NCBI GenBank assembly: GCA_964428355.1
Contig: CAYRYU010000015.1
Span: 31,403 to 95,402, forward strand
Direction: 5' to 3'
DNA: 64,000 nt
Source: CAYRYU01 sp964428355
Lineage (GTDB): Bacteria > Muiribacteriota > Ozemobacteria > Ozemobacterales > Ozemobacteraceae
Shown one piece after another: positions 9,349 to 19,900 of this stretch. Each line of letters starts with the position of its first letter. Position 1 is the stretch's first letter. A program made the translations under genes and the position numbers. The notes below the pieces were generated by a model, which worked only from the letters and a program-made list of their open reading frames with translations, was not told the DNA's origin and did no database searches.

Positions 9349-10049
9349 CAGTTGTTCTCCTTTTCGAGAGAACGCGAAAGAGCCTCGATCGCTTCGTCCT
9401 TTCCCACGACCACCATGACGTCATCCTCGGTTATCTTCTCATCAGGAGAAGGAAGATCGTTCAGAACCACCCGGGTGATGTTCTCTCCCCGTTCGTTGAT
9501 CTGGGGCATCCGGCGCTTGATCGCGATGACGTTGATCGATGCCTTGGCACGGAGGTTGAGCTCCTTGAGCGTTTTCCCGATGAACTCCCGTTTGGGAATT
9601 ATGTCAACGAGCGAATGGCCCGAACTCAGGGTGATGCTGTCCAGGATGTGTGGGGCAATGAGGCGACCGGCCATTTGCTCCCCCATCTTCTCCTCGAGCG
9701 AGAAGACCTCGTGGGCACCAAGCTCCGTAAGGATCTGGGCCTGGGTTTTGCTCACCGCCCTCGAAAGGATGCGGTGGACTCCCAGCCGCTTCAGGATGGC
9801 GGTAGTCAGGATGCTGGTTTCGACCTTCTCCCCGAACCCGACGATGACGACGTCCATCTCCTGGATCTCGATGTTCCGAAGAGCAAGTTCGTCCGTTGCG
9901 TCGAGAATCGCGACGTGCGAAACATGGTCCTTGATCCGTTCGACTGCTTCCGGATCGATGTCGATCCCCATCACTTCGCCACCACGAACGAAAAGAGAGG
10001 TAGCCAGCTTGGAACCGAACCGCCCGAGGCCTATGACTGCATACTGCAT
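9348..10049 (-). CDS. ktrA: Ktr/Trk potassium uptake regulatory subunit (RCK domain)
   Basis: KtrA/TrkA proteins form a cytosolic ring that gates the K+ channel in response to nucleotides. The 233-residue protein has the Rossmann-type RCK_N nucleotide site (VIGLGRFGSKLA with Asp/Asp about 20 residues later in GIDIDP) and a C-terminal RCK_C domain (about 150-230), which in relatives can bind c-di-AMP. I chose the ATG at 10049 because GGAGG lies five bases upstream. A TTG 15 bases earlier is less likely. The channel subunit gene is immediately upstream. Confidence 0.93.
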   Translation of the reverse strand: MQYAVIGLGRFGSKLATSLFVRGGEVMGIDIDPEAVERIKDHVSHVAILDATDELALRNIEIQEMDVVIVGFGEKVETSILTTAILKRLGVHRILSRAVSKTQAQILTELGAHEVFSLEEKMGEQMAGRLIAPHILDSITLSSGHSLVDIIPKREFIGKTLKELNLRAKASINVIAIKRRMPQINERGENITRVVLNDLPSPDEKITEDDVMVVVGKDEAIEALSRSLEKENN

Positions 10050-10064
10050 CCAATCCTCCGCCAA

Positions 10065-11792
10065 TCACCCCACCAGGACCCTGCCCGTGGGATAACCGAT
10101 TTCCCCGCCCGAGGGCGGTTTGCGAACGGTCAGGGCCAGGGTAAGCGGTCCCACCCGTCCGATGAACATCATCGATATGATCAACAGCCTTCCAATGCTG
10201 GAAAGCTGGGGAGTCAGATTGGCGGAGAGGCCGACCGTTCCGAAAGCGGAAACGACCTCGAACAGGATCTGGGTCAGCGGTTGATCCTCCGTCAGGAGGA
10301 GAAGAAAGGTGTACAAGGTCACCAGCCCGACGGAAATCCCTGTGATCAGGAAAGCTTTCAGGACGGTGTCACGTGGGATGGTCCGCTCGCGGATCACGAT
10401 CTCGGAAAGGCCCTTCATCTGCGTGTCGAGAGCAATGAGAAGCGTGGCGAACGTCGTCGTCTTGATCCCCCCTCCGGTGGAACCGGGGGAAGCACCCACG
10501 AACATGAGAAACACCATGAAGAAAAGGGACCCGGCCCGCATCATCCCGATGTCGATTGTATTGAAACCGGCTGTCCGGCATGTTACAGACTGGAAAAACG
10601 CCGCCAGGATCTTTTCCGGGAAGTTCAGGTGGGCCATGGCTGGGGAATTGCTCTCCAGGGCGAGTATCAAAGCTGCCCCGCCCAGTGAGAGGATTATCGA
10701 GGTCACGACCGCCAGCAGGGAATGGACATCGATGGGAGTCTTTTTCCTGCCCAGAAGATAAGCGTTAAGAGTCGCGAGAACCACGAACCCAAGACCACCG
10801 AGCGTGATCAGGGCGCATATCGTGAGATTGATTACCGGGTCCCAGGAAAATCCCATGAGGCTATCGGAAAAGAGGGCAAAACCCGCGTTGCAGAAAGCAG
10901 AAACGGAGTGGAAGATTCCCAGATACACTGCCTGGGAAATGCTTCCCCCAAGGATCATGTGGAACCTGACCCCCAAAATCAGTGCCCCCGTCACCTCGAT
11001 GAGGATCGTCCAACCGAGGATATCCCTTAGGGTTCCCCTGAGGCTTGTCAGATCCGTTGCGTCGAGAACGTTCTGGAGAAGCGATCGTTCTGAAAGCCCC
11101 ATCCGCTTTCCTACCAGCATGGAAACCCCCGCGGAAAGCGTCATGATCCCGAGGCCGCCAATCTGGATCAGCCCAAGGATGACCAGCTGGCCGAAAGCGG
11201 TGAAATAAGTCGGGGTGTCGACAACCACCAGACCGGTCACGCAGACAGCCGAGGTCGAAGTGAACAGGGCAGTGAGGAATGACGGCTTGAAGTCGGAAGC
11301 GACCGAAACGGGCAACACCAGCAGGAAGGAACCGACCAGGATGACTCCGGCGAAACTCCAGGAGATCAGACGCGCCGGGTGCTCGGAGATGCTCTCGGCG
11401 AAGTTTGTCAACGTCCCTCGGCGGAGGTACCGGGAAAAATAGTAGACGACCTGCCGGACCATGAGAATGTGCGCCGGATGGACACCTCCGAAGGTCAGGG
11501 TGAAAAGGGGAACGAAGAACACCAGGTCGACCGCATGGAACCGGACGAATCCATAAAGGGATTTCGATATCAGGACCGCCAGCGCCAGATGGATCAGGTA
11601 TGCCGCGTAGATCGGGGCAACAGAAAAAACCTTCAACCGGAAGTACCACTCGACCGAATGATGGGTCGGCTCCATTGCCAAAAGCAACATTCCGTAGATC
11701 GCGACGAGGTTGAGAACTCTCCGGAGGGTACGGAAAAGCCTTCCGGAAAGGGTTTCGATCTCGCTGGGAGCGATCTCTTCGAGGAGCGCCAT
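10065..11792 (-). CDS. ktrB: TrkH/KtrB-type potassium channel subunit
   Basis: This 575-residue integral membrane protein belongs to the superfamily of K+ transporters. The four pore-loop selectivity segments are visible: AVCVTGLVV, AFCNAGFAL, CRTAGFNTI and GTVGLSANL, each with the key Gly. The ion pathway starts near residue 150. An N-terminal extension of about 130 residues with additional hydrophobic helices precedes it, longer than in classic KtrB (about 450 residues). The start ATG has GGGATAGG just upstream. The KtrA gene follows directly, so a KtrAB-type complex is expected. Confidence 0.92.
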   Translation of the reverse strand: MALLEEIAPSEIETLSGRLFRTLRRVLNLVAIYGMLLLAMEPTHHSVEWYFRLKVFSVAPIYAAYLIHLALAVLISKSLYGFVRFHAVDLVFFVPLFTLTFGGVHPAHILMVRQVVYYFSRYLRRGTLTNFAESISEHPARLISWSFAGVILVGSFLLVLPVSVASDFKPSFLTALFTSTSAVCVTGLVVVDTPTYFTAFGQLVILGLIQIGGLGIMTLSAGVSMLVGKRMGLSERSLLQNVLDATDLTSLRGTLRDILGWTILIEVTGALILGVRFHMILGGSISQAVYLGIFHSVSAFCNAGFALFSDSLMGFSWDPVINLTICALITLGGLGFVVLATLNAYLLGRKKTPIDVHSLLAVVTSIILSLGGAALILALESNSPAMAHLNFPEKILAAFFQSVTCRTAGFNTIDIGMMRAGSLFFMVFLMFVGASPGSTGGGIKTTTFATLLIALDTQMKGLSEIVIRERTIPRDTVLKAFLITGISVGLVTLYTFLLLLTEDQPLTQILFEVVSAFGTVGLSANLTPQLSSIGRLLIISMMFIGRVGPLTLALTVRKPPSGGEIGYPTGRVLVG

Positions 11793-11853
11793 GCCTATCC
11801 CGGCTCAGGGGTTCCGCAACGTTCTGGCGGAACACCTATCGGATCGATGCTGT

Positions 11854-14800
11854 TCACAAGTGTTCTATCGATCCCCCGCCCTCGGACTTTTCAGGCGCGG
11901 AGCGGTTTCCGGAAATTGTGTTCGCTCCGAGGCGAGCCTGACTTCCGGAGCCGAATGCGTGAACCCCGAACTTCTGGTTGTCGGTGAACTTGTTGTTCTC
12001 GACCAGGTCGGGCTTTCCGCCGTTGTAGACCATCAAACCGGAAAATGAGTTGCCCGAAAAAGTGTTGGACTGGATTCGGCCACCACCACCCTCGTAAACG
12101 AGAATCCCGTTCTCGCCGTTCCCGGAAACCGTGTTACCCGAAATGACCGGTGAGGAGCCGCTCTTTACGCCGATTCCGGACCGCCGGTTTCCACTGATGG
12201 TGTTGCCCTGGAGTGTTCCTCCCGCCCCATCGGTGAACAGGATCCCGTACACTCCGCAGTTTTCGATTTTGTTCCCGCTGATTCGGGGGGAACATCTGCC
12301 CTTGGCAAGGATCCCCATTCCGTTGGTACTCGAGATCTCGTTATCGCTGATGTTCGGACTTCCTCCCGAGACCCCCACCGCTCCTGACCAGTCTGGCTTC
12401 GAGGAAGGCCCGCTGTTTGTGATCCGGCACCCAGAGATCGTGGGTGATCCGCTCTTGACAAGGACCGCATCAGCCATGGAAGACCCCGTGAATTTCACGG
12501 TCAGATTCCCGATCGAGGCGTTCCCGGAAATCGTGATCGCCGGCCCCGATTTCGATTCGATGACGATTTTGGACCGGTCGCCCTCCCCCTCGATCTTCAC
12601 CTTCCGGGTAATGGTCGAACCGAACGAGTAGNNNNNNNNNNNNNNNNNNNNNNNNNNNNNNNNNNNNNNNNNNNNNNNNNNNNNNNNNNNNNNNNNNNNN
12701 NNNNNNNNNNNNNNNNNNNNNNNNNNNNNNNGTCGCCCTCCCCCTCGATCTTCACCTTCCGGGTAATGGTCGAACCGAACGAGTAGTTTCCGGGGCGGAT
12801 TTTGATCACCGATCCGTCTTTCGATTTCTCGACCGCCTCTTGCAGGGTCGGGAACCCATCGGAGCCTCCAACGAAGACGATACCGGGCTTTTCGGGAGGC
12901 GGCTTGACATCCGGAGGAGGTTTCACATCCGGCGGTGGTTTGACATCCGGGGGGGGGGTGATATCCGGCGGTGTTGGCTTGTCTTCAGGAGGCGGCTTGA
13001 CATCCGGAGGCTGAACGGCGGCTTGTGACGCCACCTTCGGAGGTTCGGTCTTCATTGCGAGTTCCAGTTCCTTTCGAAGGCTCTTGAACTCGGGGTCGTC
13101 AGAAAGTCCGGGGAGTCCGCCCGCATCGTCAAGGATTCCCAGTGCCTTCTTGGGGCTCTTTTCCGCTTCGGCCTTCGAGGCGACAAGGAACTTTTCCTTC
13201 AGGGACCGAAGGTGTTTTTCCACCTTGGCACCTTCCCCCAGCTCCCCCAACTCCTTGAGTTTCTCGCCTATCGGGCGGAAGGGACCGGGTTTGGCCTTCT
13301 CGAGCCACTTTTCGATCTCTGGGATCCGCTTTTGCCGGAACTCCTCCCGGCTCTTTCCGATCTTCTCGAAAAACTCCCGGTCTTCGGGGGAATTCCCCGT
13401 GAACAGCTCCTTCGCCGCTTTCTCCACATCGATAAAACCGGCGACGGACTTGATTCCCTTCATCTCGGAACCGAAACGTTTCCGGGCTTCGGCCCTGATG
13501 CCCAACGCTTCTTCGGTTCCCCCCGCAGCCTCGAGCCTGGCCAATAGCTTCGTGAGTTTCCCGGTGTTCTTCCTGGGGTCCTTCCTGGCAAGACCGAGTC
13601 CCTCGGCCGTGAGATCCATGACCAGGCGGGCTTTTTCTTCAGCCTCTTTCTTCGCGGAGATTCCCGCTTGCAGGGAGGCTATTTCGTCGCGAAGCCTGGA
13701 ATCGGCCGGGTCGATGTCGGCCATCGCCTGCAGGAAAGGGAGGCCGGCAACCGGATCCTTGGCCACGGCGGTGTCAAACTGGTTTCGAAGGTTCGTCTGA
13801 AGGGACCGTCGAAGCTCCGCTGCGCTGGATGCGGCTCCGAAATCACCCTCGAGTTTTCCCAACCCCATCCCGATTTCCCTGGCTTGCTCCACGGAAACGG
13901 GTGAGCCCAAAGTTTTCGTGAGGGATGACACAAGGGAATCGCGGGCGGCGGCCTTCTCCGACTCAACTTTTTCCCTTGCCACGCTTTCGGCCGTCAGCCT
14001 GATTTTTTCCTCCAGCCCCGGAATCCCCGGGAAAACCTGCTGGCCCTTCCGGAACAATTGGACCGCCCCGTTCTTGTCATTCTCGAGGATCCGGTCACCT
14101 TCGGAAATGAAAACCCCCGCCAACGAACGGAGATTGGCCTCGGCTCCGGCACGGTCACCAAGCTCTTCGAGCTTCCGGCACAGGGCGATCGCGTTTTCGG
14201 GGTCCTGGTCTGGTTTGAGCGCAGCAACCGCCTCCGATGCCCTCTTTGCCGCCTCCGCCACTTCCTGGTTCTTCATCAGCGCTTCCCGACGGATGCGGAT
14301 CGCTTCCTCAGCTTTCCCGATCCTCTGTTCGAGGCCTTCGACGCTTCCGAAGCGGGTCTTGATCTCACCCCAGAACGCCATGGCACGATCAGGATCGCGT
14401 TCCAGGGAGGAATCCCCTTCGTGCAGGAACTGGTCTATCCACTCCCGTTCCGCCTTCTGGACCTCGGACTCGAGCCCAAGACCCGTCATTTCCGCCAGGG
14501 CCCTCGAAAGATCATCGGTTCCGGACGCCGGTTGGATGACGAGAAGAAGCTTCCTTACCCTTTCCCGGGCCGCCTCCCGCTTCGCCTGGAGTTCCAGCTC
14601 GCGGGCGGATTCATCCTCCAACCGCTTGAGCGTCGCCGCCATCGAGGCGTTCGCGGAATCGAGGCGGAGGGATCTTTCCAGAAGACGGATCGCGCTTTTC
14701 CGATCGCCGCTCCCCAGGGCTTTCTGGAAACCCTGCTCCAGTTCGCGGAGGAGTATGGGTTTGAGGGCAAGTGCGACGGGAAGACCCAGGGGGGTCTTTT

Positions 14801-16790
14801 CCATTTCGGCGAGGTTCGCGAAAGCGAGGTCGAGTTCCCCCGAATTCAGGTTCTGTCTGAATTGGTGTTCCAAAGTCCCGAGCCGGTCGCTTTTTCCCCG
14901 GGCGTTAAGGAAGATCACCAGAGTGACCGCGAGAATCGCGACGCTCCCGAAGATCAGGAACGATACCTTCCTGAAACTCCACTTCTCGGAGACTTCCTCA
15001 TCCTTCAAGGTCACCCGGAGTGCGGATTTACGGGAAGTCCTCGAGGTCCGGCCGGTGCGTTGCGTTTCATCGGGGCCCTTTGCGATCGAATCGATGAACG
15101 CTTCCAACGTCGAGATGATTTCCGTGATCTCGGGGCGGGCCTTGGGATCCTTGTCGAGCATCCGGACAAGCAGGGGAATGAGGGGTGCGAATTCGGGTTG
15201 GGGTATTGCCACCTGCTGCGGAAGCGTAGCATTGACATGCTTCATCGCAAGCGATAGTTCCGGAGATTTCCCCGGGTCGGCCTTGAAGGGGACTTCCCCG
15301 AAGATGAATTCCCAGAAGATGATTCCCAGGGAATAGACGTCGGATTTTCCTGTAAGGTCGGCGACCCCCAGGCACTGCTCCGGGGACATGTATTCGGGAG
15401 TTCCGACGGCCATCCCCGGCTTGGTGAGGCGATCTGCGGCTTTGGCGATCCCGAAGTCCATGATCTTGACAACCCCGTCCTTGGTTATCATGATGTTCGA
15501 GGGTTTGATGTCCCTGTGGACGATTCCCTGGGCGTGGCAGGCGGCCACCCCCTCGGCGATCTGGAGAATGAGTGGGGCTACCCTTCCGGGGACCTTCTGG
15601 AAATCGCCTTTCAGCTCGGAGAGAACGCCTCCGTCGATGTATTCCATCACCAGAAAGGGTTTTCCGGTGCCCTTTTCCCTGATGGATGAGTAGACGTTCA
15701 GGACGTTGGGGTGACCGACCGTCGCGAGAAGCTGGCCCTCCCGGATGAACCTCTCGACGAGGGTTTCGTCCTTCCCCGCCTCAGGGGTGAGCGTCTTGAT
15801 GGCAACCACGCGGTTCAGTACCGTGTCGAACGCGCGGTAGACCATACCCATTCCGCCCTGGCCGAGGAGGTCCTGGAGTTTGTAGACCTCGCCGACGGAA
15901 TCCTCCCGGGAAGGTTTCAGGATCCCGCCCGGACCATGGTCATCCGAAGTCTGCAGCGCGGCAACCTCGCGTTTCAGGACCTCGATCACCTCGGGAATCT
16001 CGGGCCGGTCGGCGGGCTTCTTGGCGAGCATCTTCCCGAGAATGCTCACCAGGCGCGAGTTCCGGGGATCGGCCTCCAGGTCTTTCAGGGGGGGAGGCTC
16101 GTTGAGGTGCATCAGAGCTATCGCCAGGGCTGGATCATCCGCCTCGCTGGGAAGCTCGAAAGGCAGTTTTCCCGAAAGGAACTCCCAGAACATCACTCCG
16201 ATCGAGTAGATGTCGGCCTTTCCGGTGATCTCGGCTTTCCCGAGACACTGCTCCGGGGACATGTAATGGGGGGTTCCCATCACGACTCCGGTTCTCGTCT
16301 GCTTTTTGTCGGTCCGGGCGATCCCGAAATCGACGATCTTGATCTTCCCTTCCTTGTTCACCAGGATGTTGGCGGGCTTGATATCCCGGTGGATGATCTT
16401 TTTCTGGTGGCAGGAGTGGATTCCGCCAAGGAGCTCCAGGAACTGCATGAGGAGAAGGGGCCTGTTCTCCCGATACTCCGTTCGAAACGCGTCGATGCTC
16501 TTTCCGTCGACGAGCTCCATGACGAGAAAGGGGATCTTCATTTCCTCGTCCACCTCGGATGCGAAGACGGTGATGACGGCTGGATGGTTGATGGTGGCGA
16601 GGATCCGCCCTTCGTTCAGAAAACGTTGGGTGAGTTCGGGAGCCTGGGCGGGGTCTTCGAGCAGGAACTTGATCGCGACCTCCCGGCCCAGGTTGTCGTC
16701 GAAAGCCTTGAACACCTGGCCCATTCCGCCCGCTCCGAGCCGGCCCAGGATCTTGTAATGACCTCCGACGATCTGGTCGTTCCTGATCAT
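11854..16790 (-). CDS. Tandem double Ser/Thr protein kinase with external beta-helix domain
   Basis: After merging the gap at 12632-12731 this is one 1593-residue protein. Kinase domain 1 (about 12-280) has the glycine loop GAGGMG, Lys41, HRD Asp136 and DFG Asp154. Kinase domain 2 (about 312-575) has GQGGMG, VAIK, HRDIKPSN and DFG, so both look active. A membrane helix follows near 600-620, then about 640 residues of Lys/Glu-rich helical sequence, a Pro-rich linker of PPPDVK-type repeats and a right-handed beta-helix (NTISGNRRSGIGV-type turns) to the end. The kinases should be cytoplasmic and the helix external or periplasmic, suggesting a receptor kinase sensing polysaccharide or envelope material (inference). 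A sigma70-like promoter lies directly upstream. An FHA reader protein is encoded on the divergent side. Confidence 0.9.
12577..12786. other. Assembly gap with duplicated 55-bp flanks
   Basis: Bases 12577-12631 and 12732-12786 are identical and flank 100 N. Collapsing them joins the kinase frame to the beta-helix frame without a frameshift. The beta-helix should therefore be annotated as the C-terminus of the kinase, not as a separate gene. Confidence 0.9.
12897..13012 (-). repeat. Degenerate 18-bp repeats encoding a PPPDVK-type linker
   Basis: Units of about 18 bp containing GACATCC (plus strand) are repeated with small changes. They encode the Pro-rich linker between the helical region and the beta-helix of the double kinase. 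Such linkers commonly span cell wall or periplasm. Confidence 0.75.
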
Positions 16791-16799
16791 GATCCGGAC

Positions 16800-16828
16800 A
16801 GTTTACGACAGTGGATCTGGTTCGTCAA
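16800..16828 (-). promoter_or_regulatory. Probable sigma70-type promoter of the double kinase gene
   Basis: Read on the minus strand: TTGACG (16828-16823), a 17-bp spacer, TAAACT (16805-16800). Only nine bases separate the -10 box from the ATG at 16790, so the transcript would have a leader of a few bases at most. Confidence 0.45.
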
Positions 16829-16907
16829 GCCTTTCGGGAAGCTGGTTTTGAGCCGATTTGTGGAGTCTCTCGCCTTCGAAGGAACCGCGCCCGGGACTTG
16901 AAATTGG

Positions 16908-19900
16908 GTGCGGATTTGTGGGAAAATCTCTTTCGATCACGCCCGGGAAAGGGACGAATTGGACCAGGAAACCAGAAAGAGCTTCGACTCGATCGCCCAG
17001 GAACTGGAGAAGCGAAAAGAGGAAAGAAAGACAGGAATCACCCGCAAGAGGTTCCTGCGTCGCAGCATCCGGAGGATTCTGGTTCTCTTTGCGGGGGCTT
17101 TCCTCCTTCTGGCGATGATTTTCCTGGTCAACTTCATCCGGCTCAACAGCGACCTCATCGAAGGAACGATCAAGAAGGGGGTGATCCCCCAGATCACCCG
17201 TGGCGTGATTCCGCTGGAAGTCGGGAAGGTGTCCGGGAACCTGTTCTATGGGATCGAACTGAACCAGCTGGTAATCAGGAACCCCCACTTCTCCACCGGC
17301 GGGGTGATGCTGACGATCCCAAAAATCGCCCTCCGATATTCCCTGTTTGACGTGTTTTTCGGGTCCCTGGTCCTCGAAAGGGTTACTGTCGAGGACCCCG
17401 TTCTCTACCTTTCCCGCGACCCTTCGGGCCTTGCGATCTGGAATTTCAACCCCGGAACCGCCGCCGCCCCCATCGCCCCCCCGCCGGAACCCCCCAAGAC
17501 AAGCTATTGGGAAGGAACCGGGCACACCGAATTCCGAACCGATCGATATTTGAGGTCGATCGAGATAAAAAACCTCACCATTCTCGCACCAAAACCGCGC
17601 GATCTTTTTCCCGACAAGTTCCTGACACGGCTCCTGAGGTTACCCCCAGGGAACCTTAACCTCGGCCAGATCGATGTCACGCTCCGGAAGTTCCCAAAAA
17701 GGGATTTCACCTCGCTCCTTTTGGAAATCGGAAGTCGCGGGAGCCCTTCCGCGATCACCCTTCAAGTGGCCCGGATCAGGCACAAAGGGGATCTGACGGT
17801 TTCCCTTTCCGCCTTCAAGCATCAAATGGAACTTTCGGTGCAGAACGTTGGCCAGCAGGGAAAGCTGGTAACCCTCTTCGACTCCCGGCATCGGGAGCGG
17901 CTCAACCTCAGGTTCGGGTTGAAGCGGGAGCCGTTGCCGGTTCTCAGAAGGATCACCGGGCTGAAAGGAACCCTCGAGATGGGAAGCCTGGAAACCTTCA
18001 GGGAGCTCCTTCCCGAGGGCACCCACATCGCAGGATCGGTGCACATGGATTTCGCCGCATCGGAAGCCGTTCCCCTTTCAGACACTCTTCTGGAACTCTC
18101 GGTAGGGAATGGCGTCCTGAAAACCCCGTGGTTTCCCGAGCTTTCGGAACTTCATCTCGAACTCGCAGCAAAAGAGAGGGTCGCGGAAATCTCCAGCTTC
18201 TCGTGCCGCGTGGGTTCCTTCACGACAACACACTCGGGTTCCCTGACATGGAACGGCCGCTCGGATTTCTCCGCCAGCCTGACCTCTTCCCTTGGCGAGG
18301 AAAAGGTCCGCCTTAAAGCCGGGATCGAGCGAGTGGACCCGGTATCGAGGCGGTTTTCCCTCTCCTTCATCCGGGACCGGGGAAAACTCACCATAGAGGG
18401 GATGCAAGACCAGTCCGGAGGCCTCACCGCCTACAAAGACATCCTCGTGGACGCCCACCTGGATAAGGATGGCAGCCTTTGGGAGATCCTTCCAACGAAA
18501 GTCCTTCCTGCCAGGGTCAAAGAAAAGCTGGCGACTTTCCTCGAGCGGATGGACGTCAGGGGCCCCCTGACCTTCGTCGCCAGGATCCCCTCCCCGACCG
18601 ACCTTCCTGCAGCTTCGGGAACACTTATCCTGGATGGGGCAAAACTGATAAACCGCTCCATGCCACGCGAAACATTGGATTTCGGCGGAAAAGCGCTTCT
18701 TGCTGCCGGCCGCCTCGATCTCGAAACCGTCTTCGCCCGCCTTGACTCCTTGAAAATTGGACTTCAGGGCCATCTGGAGTTCGGAAACGCCTCCGAGCCC
18801 ATCAAGGGGTATCTTGTAGATCTGATCGGAAGCATCGAGGATGGGAAGCCGTTCTCCCTGACGGGCAAGCGGCTCGCCGAGCGCCTGGGTCTACCTGGCC
18901 CACCGCCTTTCGATCTGCTCGAGATCGAAGGAAAAGAGCTTTTCAAGACAAGTCTCTCCCACCTCGACGAGGGGCAGAAGGTGAAACTCGCCCTCGATAA
19001 GGTGCGGTTGAAGCGCAAAGGACGCGTTTTCTCGGCCGATGGTGTCCGCCTGACGGCGGCCTCCTCCGAACGCGTGGATCTTGTCCGGCCCCGACCCCGC
19101 AACCTCGACATTGCAGGTGAAATGAGACTCTTCGGCCTGCCTTTCTCTGCAAAAGCCTCTTTGGACGTCGCTTCGTCACGGTTCAAGGAGTTTTCCCTCG
19201 ACGGAAGGGGGGAGGATTTCTCGATCCTGCTTTCCGCTCTCGAGGAATCACCCCCCATCAGAAAATTCTGTGAAGACAATGGATTCAGCCTTGCCGGGAA
19301 ATTTGCCCTCTCCCTTTCCGGAAAGGGGGTTTTCGGCCGCCCCTCGATGTCGGGAACAATCCGTTTTCCCCGACTGGAGGCAAAGACCAGACTTGTGGAA
19401 GCTGTACTTCCCTTCGATCTGGCCCTGGATTCCCCTTCCGAGGGCGAGTATCGCGGAAACATAACGACGACCGGCGCAAAGCTGCGCGTAAAGGGAACCG
19501 AATTCCTGCTCGAAAAAATGAAGGGGAACTTCTCGTTTTCCAAGCCCGCGAAATCCCGGGAAAGGGTTTTGGCCATCGACGCGGGGGTGTCGGTCTTCGG
19601 AACGGAAGGGTCTTTGAAATCCTCCATTCTTCCCAATGACCGCATCATACGATCGCTCTCCATCCGTCTCGAGACCAAACAAGCCGACCGTCTGGCCAAC
19701 GAGATAGCCCGCATCGGGAAGTTCAATATCCCTTTCAACCTCTCGGGAAAATCGGAGCTCGCGATCCAGGCTAGCGGGACCTTTGACGCATTGACAAGCC
19801 GGGGAACGGTTTCGGTGGACGACCTTTGCCTGAAGTTCCCGATCCGTCTCGAGTCGGGGAAAACCCTCGACCTCGATTTCCGGAATTCCTCGGGCGTAGC

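Noticed and set aside
11854..12600. Beta-helix frame as a separate 248-residue gene
   Set aside because: Collapsing the duplicated 55-bp flanks makes it the C-terminus of the double kinase. Its apparent ATG lies inside the duplicated region with no ribosome binding site.
13918..15336. Plus-strand frames of about 400-470 codons opposite the kinase gene
   Set aside because: Both are shadows of the kinase frame, which has unmistakable kinase motifs.
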